Positions 41,131-48,877 of a stretch of DNA of 64,000 nucleotides are shown here, piece after piece. This DNA comes from Fibrobacter sp. Its GTDB lineage: Bacteria > Fibrobacterota > Fibrobacteria > Fibrobacterales > Fibrobacteraceae. The translations under genes were made by a program, and so were the position numbers. The first letter of the stretch is position 1. Every line of letters starts with the position of its first letter. Location of the stretch: assembly GCA_017503015.1 (NCBI GenBank), contig JAFVTX010000046.1, forward strand, positions 1 to 64,000, in the 5' to 3' direction. The notes under the pieces were generated by a model. It saw only the letters and a list, made by a program, of their open reading frames with translations. It did no database searches and was not told where the DNA came from.

Positions 41131-42604
41131 CGGCACGGCCCTGCATTTCGGAAAGTACGAGGCACTTGGTCACGGCCTCGTCCATTTTCTTGCTGCTGAG
41201 GTTCGGGAGAATCTTGTAGAGCTCTTCTTCGAACTGTTCGTAGTTGCCGCAATGTTCCGCAAGGTCGATAATCGGCTTTGCAAGTTCTTCAATCTGTTCC
41301 TGCAAATCCTCTGCGGAGAGATCCTGAATCATCTTCTCGATTTTGTTCTTGACGCTTCCTTCTGCGAAACAATGACAATCATCATCATGTTCGGCGAACA
41401 TGCCGCCTTGCTGAACTTCGGTCATCTCGAAATACTTCTCGTCGATACCGTAGATGTCGCTGATGTACTGGGCGTTGAACTTGACTCCCAGCTGCGAGAG
41501 CTTTGCGTCGCGTTCGAGGCGTGCCTGCTGCATGTCTTCCGGGAGAATGATGTTCATCCACGGTATGACCTTTTCACCAGGCCAGTTGATTTCGTAAATC
41601 CACCTGATAAGCTGATTGAAGCTGGATTCAATCATGGCGGCATCGTCAAGGGCCAAGTCCAGGCGCACGTCGTTGTGCACGGTGGCCATGGCCTGGGTGC
41701 CGCCCGAACTAGTCTGCTCGGTGGTGAGGGTCTCGCCAAGCCACGCCTTGCTGATTTCGGAATCCGCCCAGGCCACGATTTCGCTGTGGGGGTTGGTGCC
41801 GCTCATCTTGGTTTCCAGGAGTTCCACGGAACCTGTCTGCGGGATGACTGCCACGGCGTCGCGCACAAGCCCAGAAAGCATCCTGAGGAAGGTGCTCTGT
41901 TCCTTGTCGGTCGCTCCCGGAGGAATCTTCCCGACGGCCTTGGGCATGCCGTACTTCTCGACGAATATCATCCAGAACTTGAGACCGCCCTTCTTGAAGG
42001 CCATGGGCCAGAAGCAGCGGGCATAGACGGGCTCGCCGTAGGGGTTTACGGCCGTGGGGCGGTTGCGGGTCACGATGAACTTGCGGTCGGGTACGGGAAC
42101 CTTCGCGTTGAACTTGTTCTGGAATAGCAGCCTGCCTTCGTCATCGAAGCGGAACCATTCCTGCGGGCGGTCCTTGATGGCGACAGGCAGAATGAGCGTT
42201 CCGTAGGCCGTGGGGACGGAATCCCACACGATTTCGTGGACGGCGAAACCGAAGCCGATGGCCTGGAGCATCTGCGAAATGGTGTTGCGCAGTTCCAGGT
42301 TCCAGAAGTATTCTTCAAGCATCTTCGCTTTCTTGGGGTCGCCCTTGCTACCGTCGATGGTCCAGGTGCGGCTGGTGATGGATGCGAAGCGCTTGCTCTT
42401 GACGGCATCGAGGTGCCCGTCCACGAAGTTGCGGTAAACCTTGATGTTCCCACCCTGCGCCTTGAGGATAGGGTCGGGGTTGGGCAGGTAATCTTCGCCC
42501 GTGATGAAAGTTGCAGCCGCCCGGGTGGCCACTTCGGTCGCCAGGCGGAGTTTTTCACCGCCGTTCTGGGTGTTTTCGGTCTGTTTTTTCCTTTTTTTGC
42601 TCAT
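41123..42604 (-). CDS. Portal protein (Mu gp29, DUF935)
   Basis: 493 residues. The portal forms the ring through which DNA enters the capsid. Family features include YRNFVDGHLDAVKSKRFAS, WTIDGSKGDPKKAK, QEWFRFDDEGRLLFQN, RPTAVNPYGEPVYARCFWPM and the C-terminal QYISDIYGI. The N-terminus is very basic (MSKKRKKQTEN). Full length for DUF935. It overlaps gpF by a few bases. Confidence 0.88.
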   Translation of the reverse strand: MSKKRKKQTENTQNGGEKLRLATEVATRAAATFITGEDYLPNPDPILKAQGGNIKVYRNFVDGHLDAVKSKRFASITSRTWTIDGSKGDPKKAKMLEEYFWNLELRNTISQMLQAIGFGFAVHEIVWDSVPTAYGTLILPVAIKDRPQEWFRFDDEGRLLFQNKFNAKVPVPDRKFIVTRNRPTAVNPYGEPVYARCFWPMAFKKGGLKFWMIFVEKYGMPKAVGKIPPGATDKEQSTFLRMLSGLVRDAVAVIPQTGSVELLETKMSGTNPHSEIVAWADSEISKAWLGETLTTEQTSSGGTQAMATVHNDVRLDLALDDAAMIESSFNQLIRWIYEINWPGEKVIPWMNIILPEDMQQARLERDAKLSQLGVKFNAQYISDIYGIDEKYFEMTEVQQGGMFAEHDDDCHCFAEGSVKNKIEKMIQDLSAEDLQEQIEELAKPIIDLAEHCGNYEQFEEELYKILPNLSSKKMDEAVTKCLVLSEMQGRADA

Positions 42605-42735
42605 GCAGTCCTCGGTGTATTTCTAATCTCGTTGAATGGCCGTTCAAATTCGTTGAATTTTGATTTTCTAAAATCGGATGACCGTTTACTAGTCCAAAAC
42701 AAAAACGGGCTAAAAAGGGCCTTTCTGTGCGATTG

Positions 42736-44148
42736 TCAGAAACCGTTAAAATTCATGCTTTCCCCTTTGAACGGATTTGCGGTCTGGATGAATACCGGAC
42801 CCGCGTCACTTGCGTTTTTCGCATGGTATGCAAGTGCGGCTCCCCAGAAGAAGTCGCCGTGACCCTGCTCGGTGCTTGCGGCATCGTAGCGCACGTTCCC
42901 GGCACTCGTGACAATCTTTCGGACGGCGTGGATGCTTTCGGCCTGTTCGTCCTCGATTTTGGTATCGATGCCCGGGAACTTCGGGCATTTCTCGATGATA
43001 ATCTTCTGGTCTTCAAACGCCTGCAAAAGGTTGATGGCAAGGTCGGCCTTTACCGTGTTGGAGAAAAGTACGCCCTCGACCTTGACAGTGCCGAACTTGT
43101 CCTGGGCCCGTTCGGTGAACTGGTCGCCACATCCGGTGCGGTCGATACAGCCGCGGACAAGGTTCGGGAGTTTCAGGAACTTGTAGAGCTTCTGTTCCAG
43201 GTAACTCCACTTCTTGTTCTGATAGGCTTCTACTGCACGGCAAATTAGGCGGTCGCCGATGTCTTCGAACACGTAGATGACATAAAGGTGACGGTGGCGG
43301 GCCACGTCGCACCCCAGGTAGAGCGGGCCTTTAGCCTTTTCAAGCCCGAGCACTCCCTGACGCTCGCAGCTGTGAATCAGGTCGTAGCTGATTATGGCCT
43401 TGGATTCGTCCTGCGGGTTGCAGCAGTATTCCTCTTGCCATATTGCTTCGGTAAGGCAGCCTTTGTGTTCGTTTTCCAGCCACGCTTCGCGTTCTTTCCT
43501 GGAGAGCTTTCGCCCGCAGATACGGTCGGCGAGGCCTTCTTCTACTGCGAGCTGGATAGGAACGGTGTGCACGCTGTAATCGAGTTCGCCTTTTTTGCAC
43601 TTGTCGATGATCAGGTAGAAAAGCGAGTTGACGCCGTTGTGCGTAGAGAGTATGCGGATTGAGTAACCCCACATGGCGGCGGGCTTCGCGGCGGCCCACA
43701 TCTTGCGGTCGTCCTTGTGGTGTGCCGCTTCGTCCCAGACAATCTTACCGCCTTTGGAGCGGAACGCCTTTGGGTTGCTGGATAGCGCGTAAATCTTTGA
43801 ACCGTTGTTGAACTCGATTACTTTGGACTTTACGCCTTTGTCTTCGTCGGCAAACTCACATTCGGAAATGTCCTCGCAGTTGATTTCCGCCAGCGCCTTT
43901 GCAATCGTGTTCAGCTTCGCAACCCAACCGGCTATGTAATCCATGTATTCTGCGGCGGCGGTCATGTCTGCCGAGCTGAAGAATATCTTCAGTCCGGGCT
44001 GTTCGATGCAGTCCTGCACGTCTTCGAAACTCTGCACGTAAGTTCCACCGATACGGCGGGACTTTTCGAGGATTTTAACCTTGCTCTTGTCGAGCAAGTA
44101 CCTCTTTTGGTACGGAAAAAAGTAGTCAATTAGGCTTTGGTCGGGCAT
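42736..44148 (-). CDS. Terminase large subunit (Mu gp28)
   Basis: 470 residues. It packages DNA into the prohead with ATP and cuts it. A Walker-A-like EKSRRIGGTY, a Walker B GGKIVWDEAAHH, and a nuclease domain starting LYLGCDVARHRHLYVIYVFED with catalytic Asp residues (CIDRTGCGDQF) are visible. Length is normal. The gene overlaps gp27 upstream by 19 bases. Confidence 0.88.
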   Translation of the reverse strand: MPDQSLIDYFFPYQKRYLLDKSKVKILEKSRRIGGTYVQSFEDVQDCIEQPGLKIFFSSADMTAAAEYMDYIAGWVAKLNTIAKALAEINCEDISECEFADEDKGVKSKVIEFNNGSKIYALSSNPKAFRSKGGKIVWDEAAHHKDDRKMWAAAKPAAMWGYSIRILSTHNGVNSLFYLIIDKCKKGELDYSVHTVPIQLAVEEGLADRICGRKLSRKEREAWLENEHKGCLTEAIWQEEYCCNPQDESKAIISYDLIHSCERQGVLGLEKAKGPLYLGCDVARHRHLYVIYVFEDIGDRLICRAVEAYQNKKWSYLEQKLYKFLKLPNLVRGCIDRTGCGDQFTERAQDKFGTVKVEGVLFSNTVKADLAINLLQAFEDQKIIIEKCPKFPGIDTKIEDEQAESIHAVRKIVTSAGNVRYDAASTEQGHGDFFWGAALAYHAKNASDAGPVFIQTANPFKGESMNFNGF

Positions 44149-44552
44149 AGTCCAAGAGCTTCCTTCATTTTGGCGAGAGCGGCTTTCTGTTTTTCTTCCG
44201 GGGAAAGTTCGGACTTGTTGGCCTTGGGTGCCACGGCCTCGTACTTGCGGGCGTGTTCGGCTGTATCGATGATGCGCTGGAGTGCGGTGTAGCGTTCGGC
44301 TGCAACCTTTACGCCGTCGAGTTCATCCTGCTTGATCTTGCGGGCCATTACTTCGCCCAGCTCGAACAGCTGCGCGTGGAAGTTCTTTTCGCTGCCGCTG
44401 ATTTCGGCACGTGCTTCGTCCCAGTGTTCTTCAGATTTCCAGTTCTGAAGGGTGCGCGTGGAGATGTTGAGCCGGCGGCTAATGTCAGCTAGGCTCATCT
44501 GGTGAATGGTGTAAAATTCTTTCGCCTTGGGCTTGAGTTCGGACTTGCTCAT
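44130..44552 (-). CDS. Terminase small subunit-like protein (Mu gp27, DUF1804)
   Basis: 140 residues. An N-terminal helix-turn-helix (MSLADISRRLNISTRTLQNWKS) is followed by a helical domain with AARYTA-like helices (VAAERYTALQRIIDTAEHARK). The small terminase binds the packaging site. ATG 44552 overlaps the preceding stop (ATGA) and was preferred to the 34-codon extension. Just before the large terminase in the usual order. Confidence 0.8.
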   Translation of the reverse strand: MSKSELKPKAKEFYTIHQMSLADISRRLNISTRTLQNWKSEEHWDEARAEISGSEKNFHAQLFELGEVMARKIKQDELDGVKVAAERYTALQRIIDTAEHARKYEAVAPKANKSELSPEEKQKAALAKMKEALGLCPTKA

Positions 44553-44785
44553 GGCATTCTCCCGGGCGTAGCGTGGTTTTCGGCACAGCAGGCGCGTATC
44601 GTTTCGAGGGCCCTTTTCTGGTCGTCGCTGTACTGTTTCAGAACCGCTTCCCATCGCACCTGGTCATTGGCGGCGTTCTTTTCCCACTTTGCGTTTTCGT
44701 TTGTGTAGAAGATGGCTAGCATGACGGCGAAGACAATGCCCACGCCGAACTGTTTCAATGCTTCTTGCCAGAAAGTTTTATCCAT
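44549..44785 (-). CDS. Small membrane protein with coiled coil, first gene of the head operon
   Basis: 78 residues. One membrane segment (FGVGIVFAVMLAIFYTN) and a helical tail (WEAVLKQYSDDQKRALETIRAC). The AGGAGG ribosome site is very strong. It resembles small spanin- or holin-like proteins of Mu-type phages (Mu gp25 region), but it is not a recognised family. Confidence 0.55.
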   Translation of the reverse strand: MDKTFWQEALKQFGVGIVFAVMLAIFYTNENAKWEKNAANDQVRWEAVLKQYSDDQKRALETIRACCAENHATPGRMP

Positions 44786-44831
44786 GGTATATACCTCCTC
44801 GCAAAGTTACCCAATAGGCTCTGACATAGGG

Positions 44832-44846
44832 CATGACAATGTCATG
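44832..44846. promoter_or_regulatory. Dyad between the divergent late operons
   Basis: CATGACAATGTCATG is a perfect palindrome with one central base. It lies just upstream of the expected -35 position of the rightward late promoter (-10 box at 44869) and between the two divergent late operons. This is where a Mor/C-type activator dimer should bind. Confidence 0.55.
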
Positions 44847-44868
44847 TCCTCGTTCGCTTTTATTCGGG

Positions 44869-44874
44869 TATCTT
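44869..44874 (+). promoter_or_regulatory. TATCTT box of the rightward late operon (putative -10, leaderless)
   Basis: TATCTT ends 7 bases before ATG 44882, as in the host genes. It places the transcription start near the ATG and the dyad at about -36 to -50. Confidence 0.45.
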
Positions 44875-44881
44875 TGAGGCC

Positions 44882-46171
44882 ATGAAAGACAAAATTCTGA
44901 AATCGGAAGATTTGAAGGAACCGTGGGTCGAAGCCTTCAAGGTCGGCAAGGTGACCGACATGGCAGGCAAGGAACACGAGTTCAGCGAATCGGACTTGAA
45001 CGACCTCAACGAAGGTATCCACAACCAGCTTGACGCCGGTTACCAGCCGCCGATGGTCAAGGGCCACCCGCAACTTGACGATCCGCGTGTCGCATCCATT
45101 GTCGATTCCAAGGTGGAAGACAACGTGCTGAAGGTAAAGCTCGACGACGTGAACCCGGACTTTGCCGAAGAGGTGAAGAAGGGCGGCTTCAAGTATCTTT
45201 CCGCAGCCATTTACAGCAACTTGAAAAAGGGTCTGCGTCACCTGGGCGCTCTCGGTGCGCACGCTCCGGCTATGAAAGGGATGGCTCCGCTCTGTTTCGG
45301 CGAAGGTATGTTTGCCGACCAGGACAAGGATGCCACCGAGCAGGACGTGAGCGTCTTTGCGGAGCCGTTTGCCTGGGACCGCCTGGTGCCGCGCAGTGTT
45401 TTTGAATCGCTGGTGTACAAGATTAGCGGCATTGGCCGCATGTTCCGCAGCCAGCGCGAACAGCTTATCGAAAAAGACGGCATTGAAGCCGCCGACAAGG
45501 TTTTCCCGGAATATGCCATCAAGGATATTGAAGAAGTCGAAAGCGTCTTGAAGGACGCGAAGGACTTCCCGGAACAGCCGAAGCCTGTTGTGGAGAAGCC
45601 TGCGGAATCTACCGCTTCTTTCGGTGAACCGAATGAACCTGGTCCTGATTCGCCGGAGAACGGGAAGCAGGATCCTCAGCCTACAACGCCCCCTCACGAC
45701 GAGCCAACCGCATCTATCCCGGAAGGCAATTCTAGCGAAGCGGCGCGACTGAGCGAAGAGAATGCCGCTCTCAAGGCCGAAAATGAGGCACTCAAGGCCG
45801 ACAAGCTTGCGGCGCAGCGCCAAAAGGCTGAGGCGGCATTCTCGGAGACTTTGGACAACGCCATTGCAGAGGGCCGCTGCACCCAGATCATGAAAGACAA
45901 CCTCATGAAGGTCTTTGGCGCTATGCAGGCCCTGCCCGTCGATGGCGAAGGCTGCTTTGGCGAAGGTGACGAGAGAATCAATCCGATGCAAATCCTGGAT
46001 GAAGCGGTCAAGGCGATGCCGAAAATCGTTTCGTTTGGCGAATTTGCGCCAGCATCTGTTCCGGGAAAGGAATCTGCGGCGGTACGCATCGGCAAGTATC
46101 ACGATGAACAGCTGGCAAAGGGGCGCAAGCTCAGTTTCGCCGAAGCTGCTGAAGAATGTTACAATCAATAA
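44882..46171 (+). CDS. Prohead protease with scaffold tail (Mu gpI/gp32)
   Basis: 429 residues. The N-terminal 165 residues match the Mu I protease: GHPQLDDPRVASIVDSKVED, PDFAEEVKKGGFKYLSAAIY, then LRHLGALGAHAPAMKGM. A Pro/Glu-rich linker and a coiled-coil scaffold (AARLSEENAALKAENEALKAD) follow, with a C-terminal helical part. In Mu the protease cuts scaffold during head maturation. This begins the rightward late operon. Confidence 0.85.
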   Translation: MKDKILKSEDLKEPWVEAFKVGKVTDMAGKEHEFSESDLNDLNEGIHNQLDAGYQPPMVKGHPQLDDPRVASIVDSKVEDNVLKVKLDDVNPDFAEEVKKGGFKYLSAAIYSNLKKGLRHLGALGAHAPAMKGMAPLCFGEGMFADQDKDATEQDVSVFAEPFAWDRLVPRSVFESLVYKISGIGRMFRSQREQLIEKDGIEAADKVFPEYAIKDIEEVESVLKDAKDFPEQPKPVVEKPAESTASFGEPNEPGPDSPENGKQDPQPTTPPHDEPTASIPEGNSSEAARLSEENAALKAENEALKADKLAAQRQKAEAAFSETLDNAIAEGRCTQIMKDNLMKVFGAMQALPVDGEGCFGEGDERINPMQILDEAVKAMPKIVSFGEFAPASVPGKESAAVRIGKYHDEQLAKGRKLSFAEAAEECYNQ

Positions 46172-46181
46172 GGAGTACCTG

Positions 46182-46778
46182 ATGAAGGGCAATATCCTCA
46201 ACTTTACGGCGGAAACCGCCGTCCCCGCTTTCCGCTTCGTCAAGGCTGGCGAAGCCCAAGGCAATGTTAAACTTGCAGGTTCCGGCGATGCCGTGCTTGG
46301 CGTGTCCATGGATGTGGATGTCAAGGAAGGCAACCGCGTCGATGTGCAGCACGACGGTATCGGCCATGTGGAACTGGGTGCCGACGTGACCTACGGCCAG
46401 GCACTCTCTTCCGATGCCGAAGGTCGCGGTGTTCCTGCCGAAGGTGTGTCCGGCATCGTGGCCCTTGATTCGGGCTCCGAAGGCGATGTGGTCCGCATCA
46501 AGGTGGACTGCGCCGGTTCTTCTGCGACGGCATCCACTGGCGACGAAACGCCTAGCGAACCCACTGAACCTACTGAACCCGAAGGTGGCGAAACGCCTTC
46601 CACTGGTGATGACACACCCGCAGGTGGCAACGACACCCCGACAAACACCGAAAGTGGCGATACAACCACTGGCGACGAAACGCCCACCGAACCCACTGAA
46701 CCTGAAACCAGTGGAACTGAAGGTGGCGAAACGCCCACCGAACCCACTGAACCTGAAAATTCCAACGAAGGAGCATAA
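46182..46778 (+). CDS. Capsid decoration protein with repetitive Thr/Glu/Pro tail
   Basis: 198 residues. The first 110 (AVPAFRFVKAGEAQGNVKLAG, GDAVLGVSMDVDVKEGNRVDV, GHVELGADVTYGQALSSDAEG, GIVALDSGSEGDVVRIKVDC) match the DUF2190 capsid cement family. The remaining 85 are a repetitive unstructured tail of GDETP and TEPTEP units. The DNA repeats are visible at about 46539, 46671 and 46726. The tail would be displayed on the capsid surface. Follows the protease gene. Confidence 0.8.
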   Translation: MKGNILNFTAETAVPAFRFVKAGEAQGNVKLAGSGDAVLGVSMDVDVKEGNRVDVQHDGIGHVELGADVTYGQALSSDAEGRGVPAEGVSGIVALDSGSEGDVVRIKVDCAGSSATASTGDETPSEPTEPTEPEGGETPSTGDDTPAGGNDTPTNTESGDTTTGDETPTEPTEPETSGTEGGETPTEPTEPENSNEGA

Positions 46779-46781
46779 CCC

Positions 46782-47861
46782 ATGAAGAAAATGACCAAGA
46801 TCGCTCTTTTCCTCATCACCTTTGCGCTTACCGTCTGCGCCTTTGCAGGTGGCGACGCGCTTACCGCCTGCGGCGTTCCGCAGTTCATCGTCGATTCTCT
46901 GGGCTTTGGTAGCGCAGGCGCAAGCTTTGCAACCATCCTGCCCATTGGCGAACAGCAGACCGGCCTTGTGACCGCATTCAAGAACGGTCGCCTGATTGCC
47001 GACGAGGTGATGCCAATCAAGCAGCTTGACGGTAACGAACTCGCATTCAAGTATTTCCGCAGGAACATGGGCGACGCCTTCGGTGCCCAGGATACCCAGG
47101 TGGGCCGAATGTCCGCTCCGAATGTCGTGTATTTTGGCGGTGAAGAGATTGCAGGGCTTGCCAAGGCTTACGGCTTGCAGACTCCCGTTCCCTACGAAGA
47201 CCTTGACCAGGTGAAGAACAAGGACCGCTTCGTCAACAAGACCATCGAAAACCTGATTGACCGTATTCTCCTGGACAGGGAAATCCGCATCGCGAAAATC
47301 GTTCAGGATGCAGCCAACTATGAATCCTCGCAGGTCAAGACCCTTGCCGCCGATGAAAAGATCGGTGCCGAAGGTTCCAACATCTTCGAGCTGATTATGG
47401 ATATGATGGAATCCGCCCTTGTGCGTCCGAACGTGCTTGGCATGAGTTCCAAGGTGTTCTACAAGCTGCGTACCGACAAGTCCGTGATTAACGCCATCTG
47501 GCCCACCAACAACGGCTCCGGCGTCGCCACCCGCGAACAGATTGCCGATCTCTTCGAGGTTGACCGCATCATCGTCGGTCAGGCCCGCGTGAACACCCGC
47601 AAGAACCCGAAGAAGCCCGATCTCACCTCTTGCTGGGGCGAAAACATCTTCGCCCACTACCAGGAAGAACTTTCCGACTTGAAGGAAGGTCTTGCCTGGG
47701 GTATGACCGCCCAGGTCGGCGAACGCTACGTGGAAGTCATCGAAGACAAGAATATTGGTCTCAAGGGCGGCGAAATCGTGAAGGCTGGTTTCTACCAGGC
47801 TGAACTGGTGACCGCTCCTGGTGCCGGCATTCTCCTCAAGGACGTCCTCAAGGACGCCTAA
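46782..47861 (+). CDS. Major capsid protein with signal-peptide-like N-terminus
   Basis: 359 residues. The body (LPIGEQQTGLVTAFKNGRLIAD, PVPYEDLDQVKNK, then LLDREIRIAKIVQDAANY) fits a HK97-fold Mu-type capsid protein of the major head family. The first 23 residues (KKMTKIALFLITFALTVCAFA) form a clear signal-peptide-like sequence ending AFAG, which is unexpected for a cytoplasmic capsid. A later start is not obvious; the next in-frame ATG lies well inside the protein. GGAG ribosome site upstream. Confidence 0.8.
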   Translation: MKKMTKIALFLITFALTVCAFAGGDALTACGVPQFIVDSLGFGSAGASFATILPIGEQQTGLVTAFKNGRLIADEVMPIKQLDGNELAFKYFRRNMGDAFGAQDTQVGRMSAPNVVYFGGEEIAGLAKAYGLQTPVPYEDLDQVKNKDRFVNKTIENLIDRILLDREIRIAKIVQDAANYESSQVKTLAADEKIGAEGSNIFELIMDMMESALVRPNVLGMSSKVFYKLRTDKSVINAIWPTNNGSGVATREQIADLFEVDRIIVGQARVNTRKNPKKPDLTSCWGENIFAHYQEELSDLKEGLAWGMTAQVGERYVEVIEDKNIGLKGGEIVKAGFYQAELVTAPGAGILLKDVLKDA

Positions 47862-47870
47862 GGAAAGCTG

Positions 47871-48317
47871 ATGAACTACTGCACTCTCGACGATATACGG
47901 GGGCACGTGCCTGACGCGCGTTTGGTGGAGGTCACCGATGACCTCACGCCAAATGCCGACGGTGAAATCAAGGAGAACATCGTGGTCAAGGCCATCGAGG
48001 AAAGTTCTACCCTGATTGACGCCTATATAGGCAAGCGTTTTAGGCTACCGCTCCCGCGTATTCCGAGAGTGCTTCGCATGATTTGCGTTGACCTGACGAT
48101 TTACAACCTTTACGAGCGCCTGACGGAGATGAACATCACCGAAGGGATGAAGCTCCGCTACAATAACGCCATAGCCCTCCTGAAGAGCATTGCAGAAGGC
48201 AAGGCGGATATCGGCCTGGACGAAATTGGTCCTGTCGATGAATCCGGATTCAAGGTCTCTTCAAAGCTGGATGGCGGGCCTGCCATTTTCTCGCTTGAAT
48301 CCATGAGGTCCCTATGA
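47871..48317 (+). CDS. Head-tail connector protein (Mu gp36, DUF1320)
   Basis: 148 residues. The DUF1320 pattern: YCTLDDIRGHVPDARLVEVTDD, then VVKAIEESSTLIDAYIGKRF and LRMICVDLTIYNLYERL. It is thought to form the head completion ring. It overlaps the next gene by ATGA. Confidence 0.82.
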   Translation: MNYCTLDDIRGHVPDARLVEVTDDLTPNADGEIKENIVVKAIEESSTLIDAYIGKRFRLPLPRIPRVLRMICVDLTIYNLYERLTEMNITEGMKLRYNNAIALLKSIAEGKADIGLDEIGPVDESGFKVSSKLDGGPAIFSLESMRSL

Positions 48318-48877
48318 CCGATTTCGATATCGAGGATAAGATAAATAAACTCTTTTGCGGAGAGAATGGTAAGACCCCGGCAAAAGAAAGAGATGCCTTT
48401 TGGTTTAAGGCTGTTGAAATTGGCTCCGTCGTAACGGTCCTTTCGCGCCCGGGTTTTTCTGCCGCCGTCGTATCGGGCAGCTATGAAAAGGAAGACTCTA
48501 CCGACAAGCTGAAAGTGACTTCCAAAATTATCGTTTACCTGGTGTTCAAGAATGTTGCGAACGAAGTTGAACGCCGCAAGCTTTTGCACCCTGCAGTCAA
48601 GTATGTGGTAGGCAAGCTGCAAGGTAACAACCTTGGTCTTGACATCGAACCCCTGAATGCCAAGAACTGGAAAGAAACGACTACTCCAGAACATCTTATC
48701 GACAAGATCCTGGAAGCTGAAATCGAATTTGAAACGGCGTACACGCTGACGCCTGAAACAGAAGAAGCAAGTTACCGCAACCTGCTTTCTATCTGGAGTT
48801 CCTTCAAGAGCGAAGAGGAACCGCACGAGGAACTCGCTACATCCAAAGTGAACTTTGATAACGGAGAAACACCATGA
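48314..48877 (+). CDS. Tail terminator-type protein (Mu gp37, DUF1834 position)
   Basis: 187 residues. The helical start (DFDIEDKINKLFCG) and beta-rich middle (KLKVTSKIIVYLVFKNVANEVERRK) with a late LDIEPLNAKNWKE fit the Mu gp37 family. The place between gp36 and the sheath gene agrees. It overlaps the sheath start by ATGA. Confidence 0.65.
   Translation: MTDFDIEDKINKLFCGENGKTPAKERDAFWFKAVEIGSVVTVLSRPGFSAAVVSGSYEKEDSTDKLKVTSKIIVYLVFKNVANEVERRKLLHPAVKYVVGKLQGNNLGLDIEPLNAKNWKETTTPEHLIDKILEAEIEFETAYTLTPETEEASYRNLLSIWSSFKSEEEPHEELATSKVNFDNGETP

Noticed and set aside
42236-42862. Plus-strand reading frame opposite the portal gene
   Set aside because: Shadow of the portal codon pattern; no ribosome site or family.
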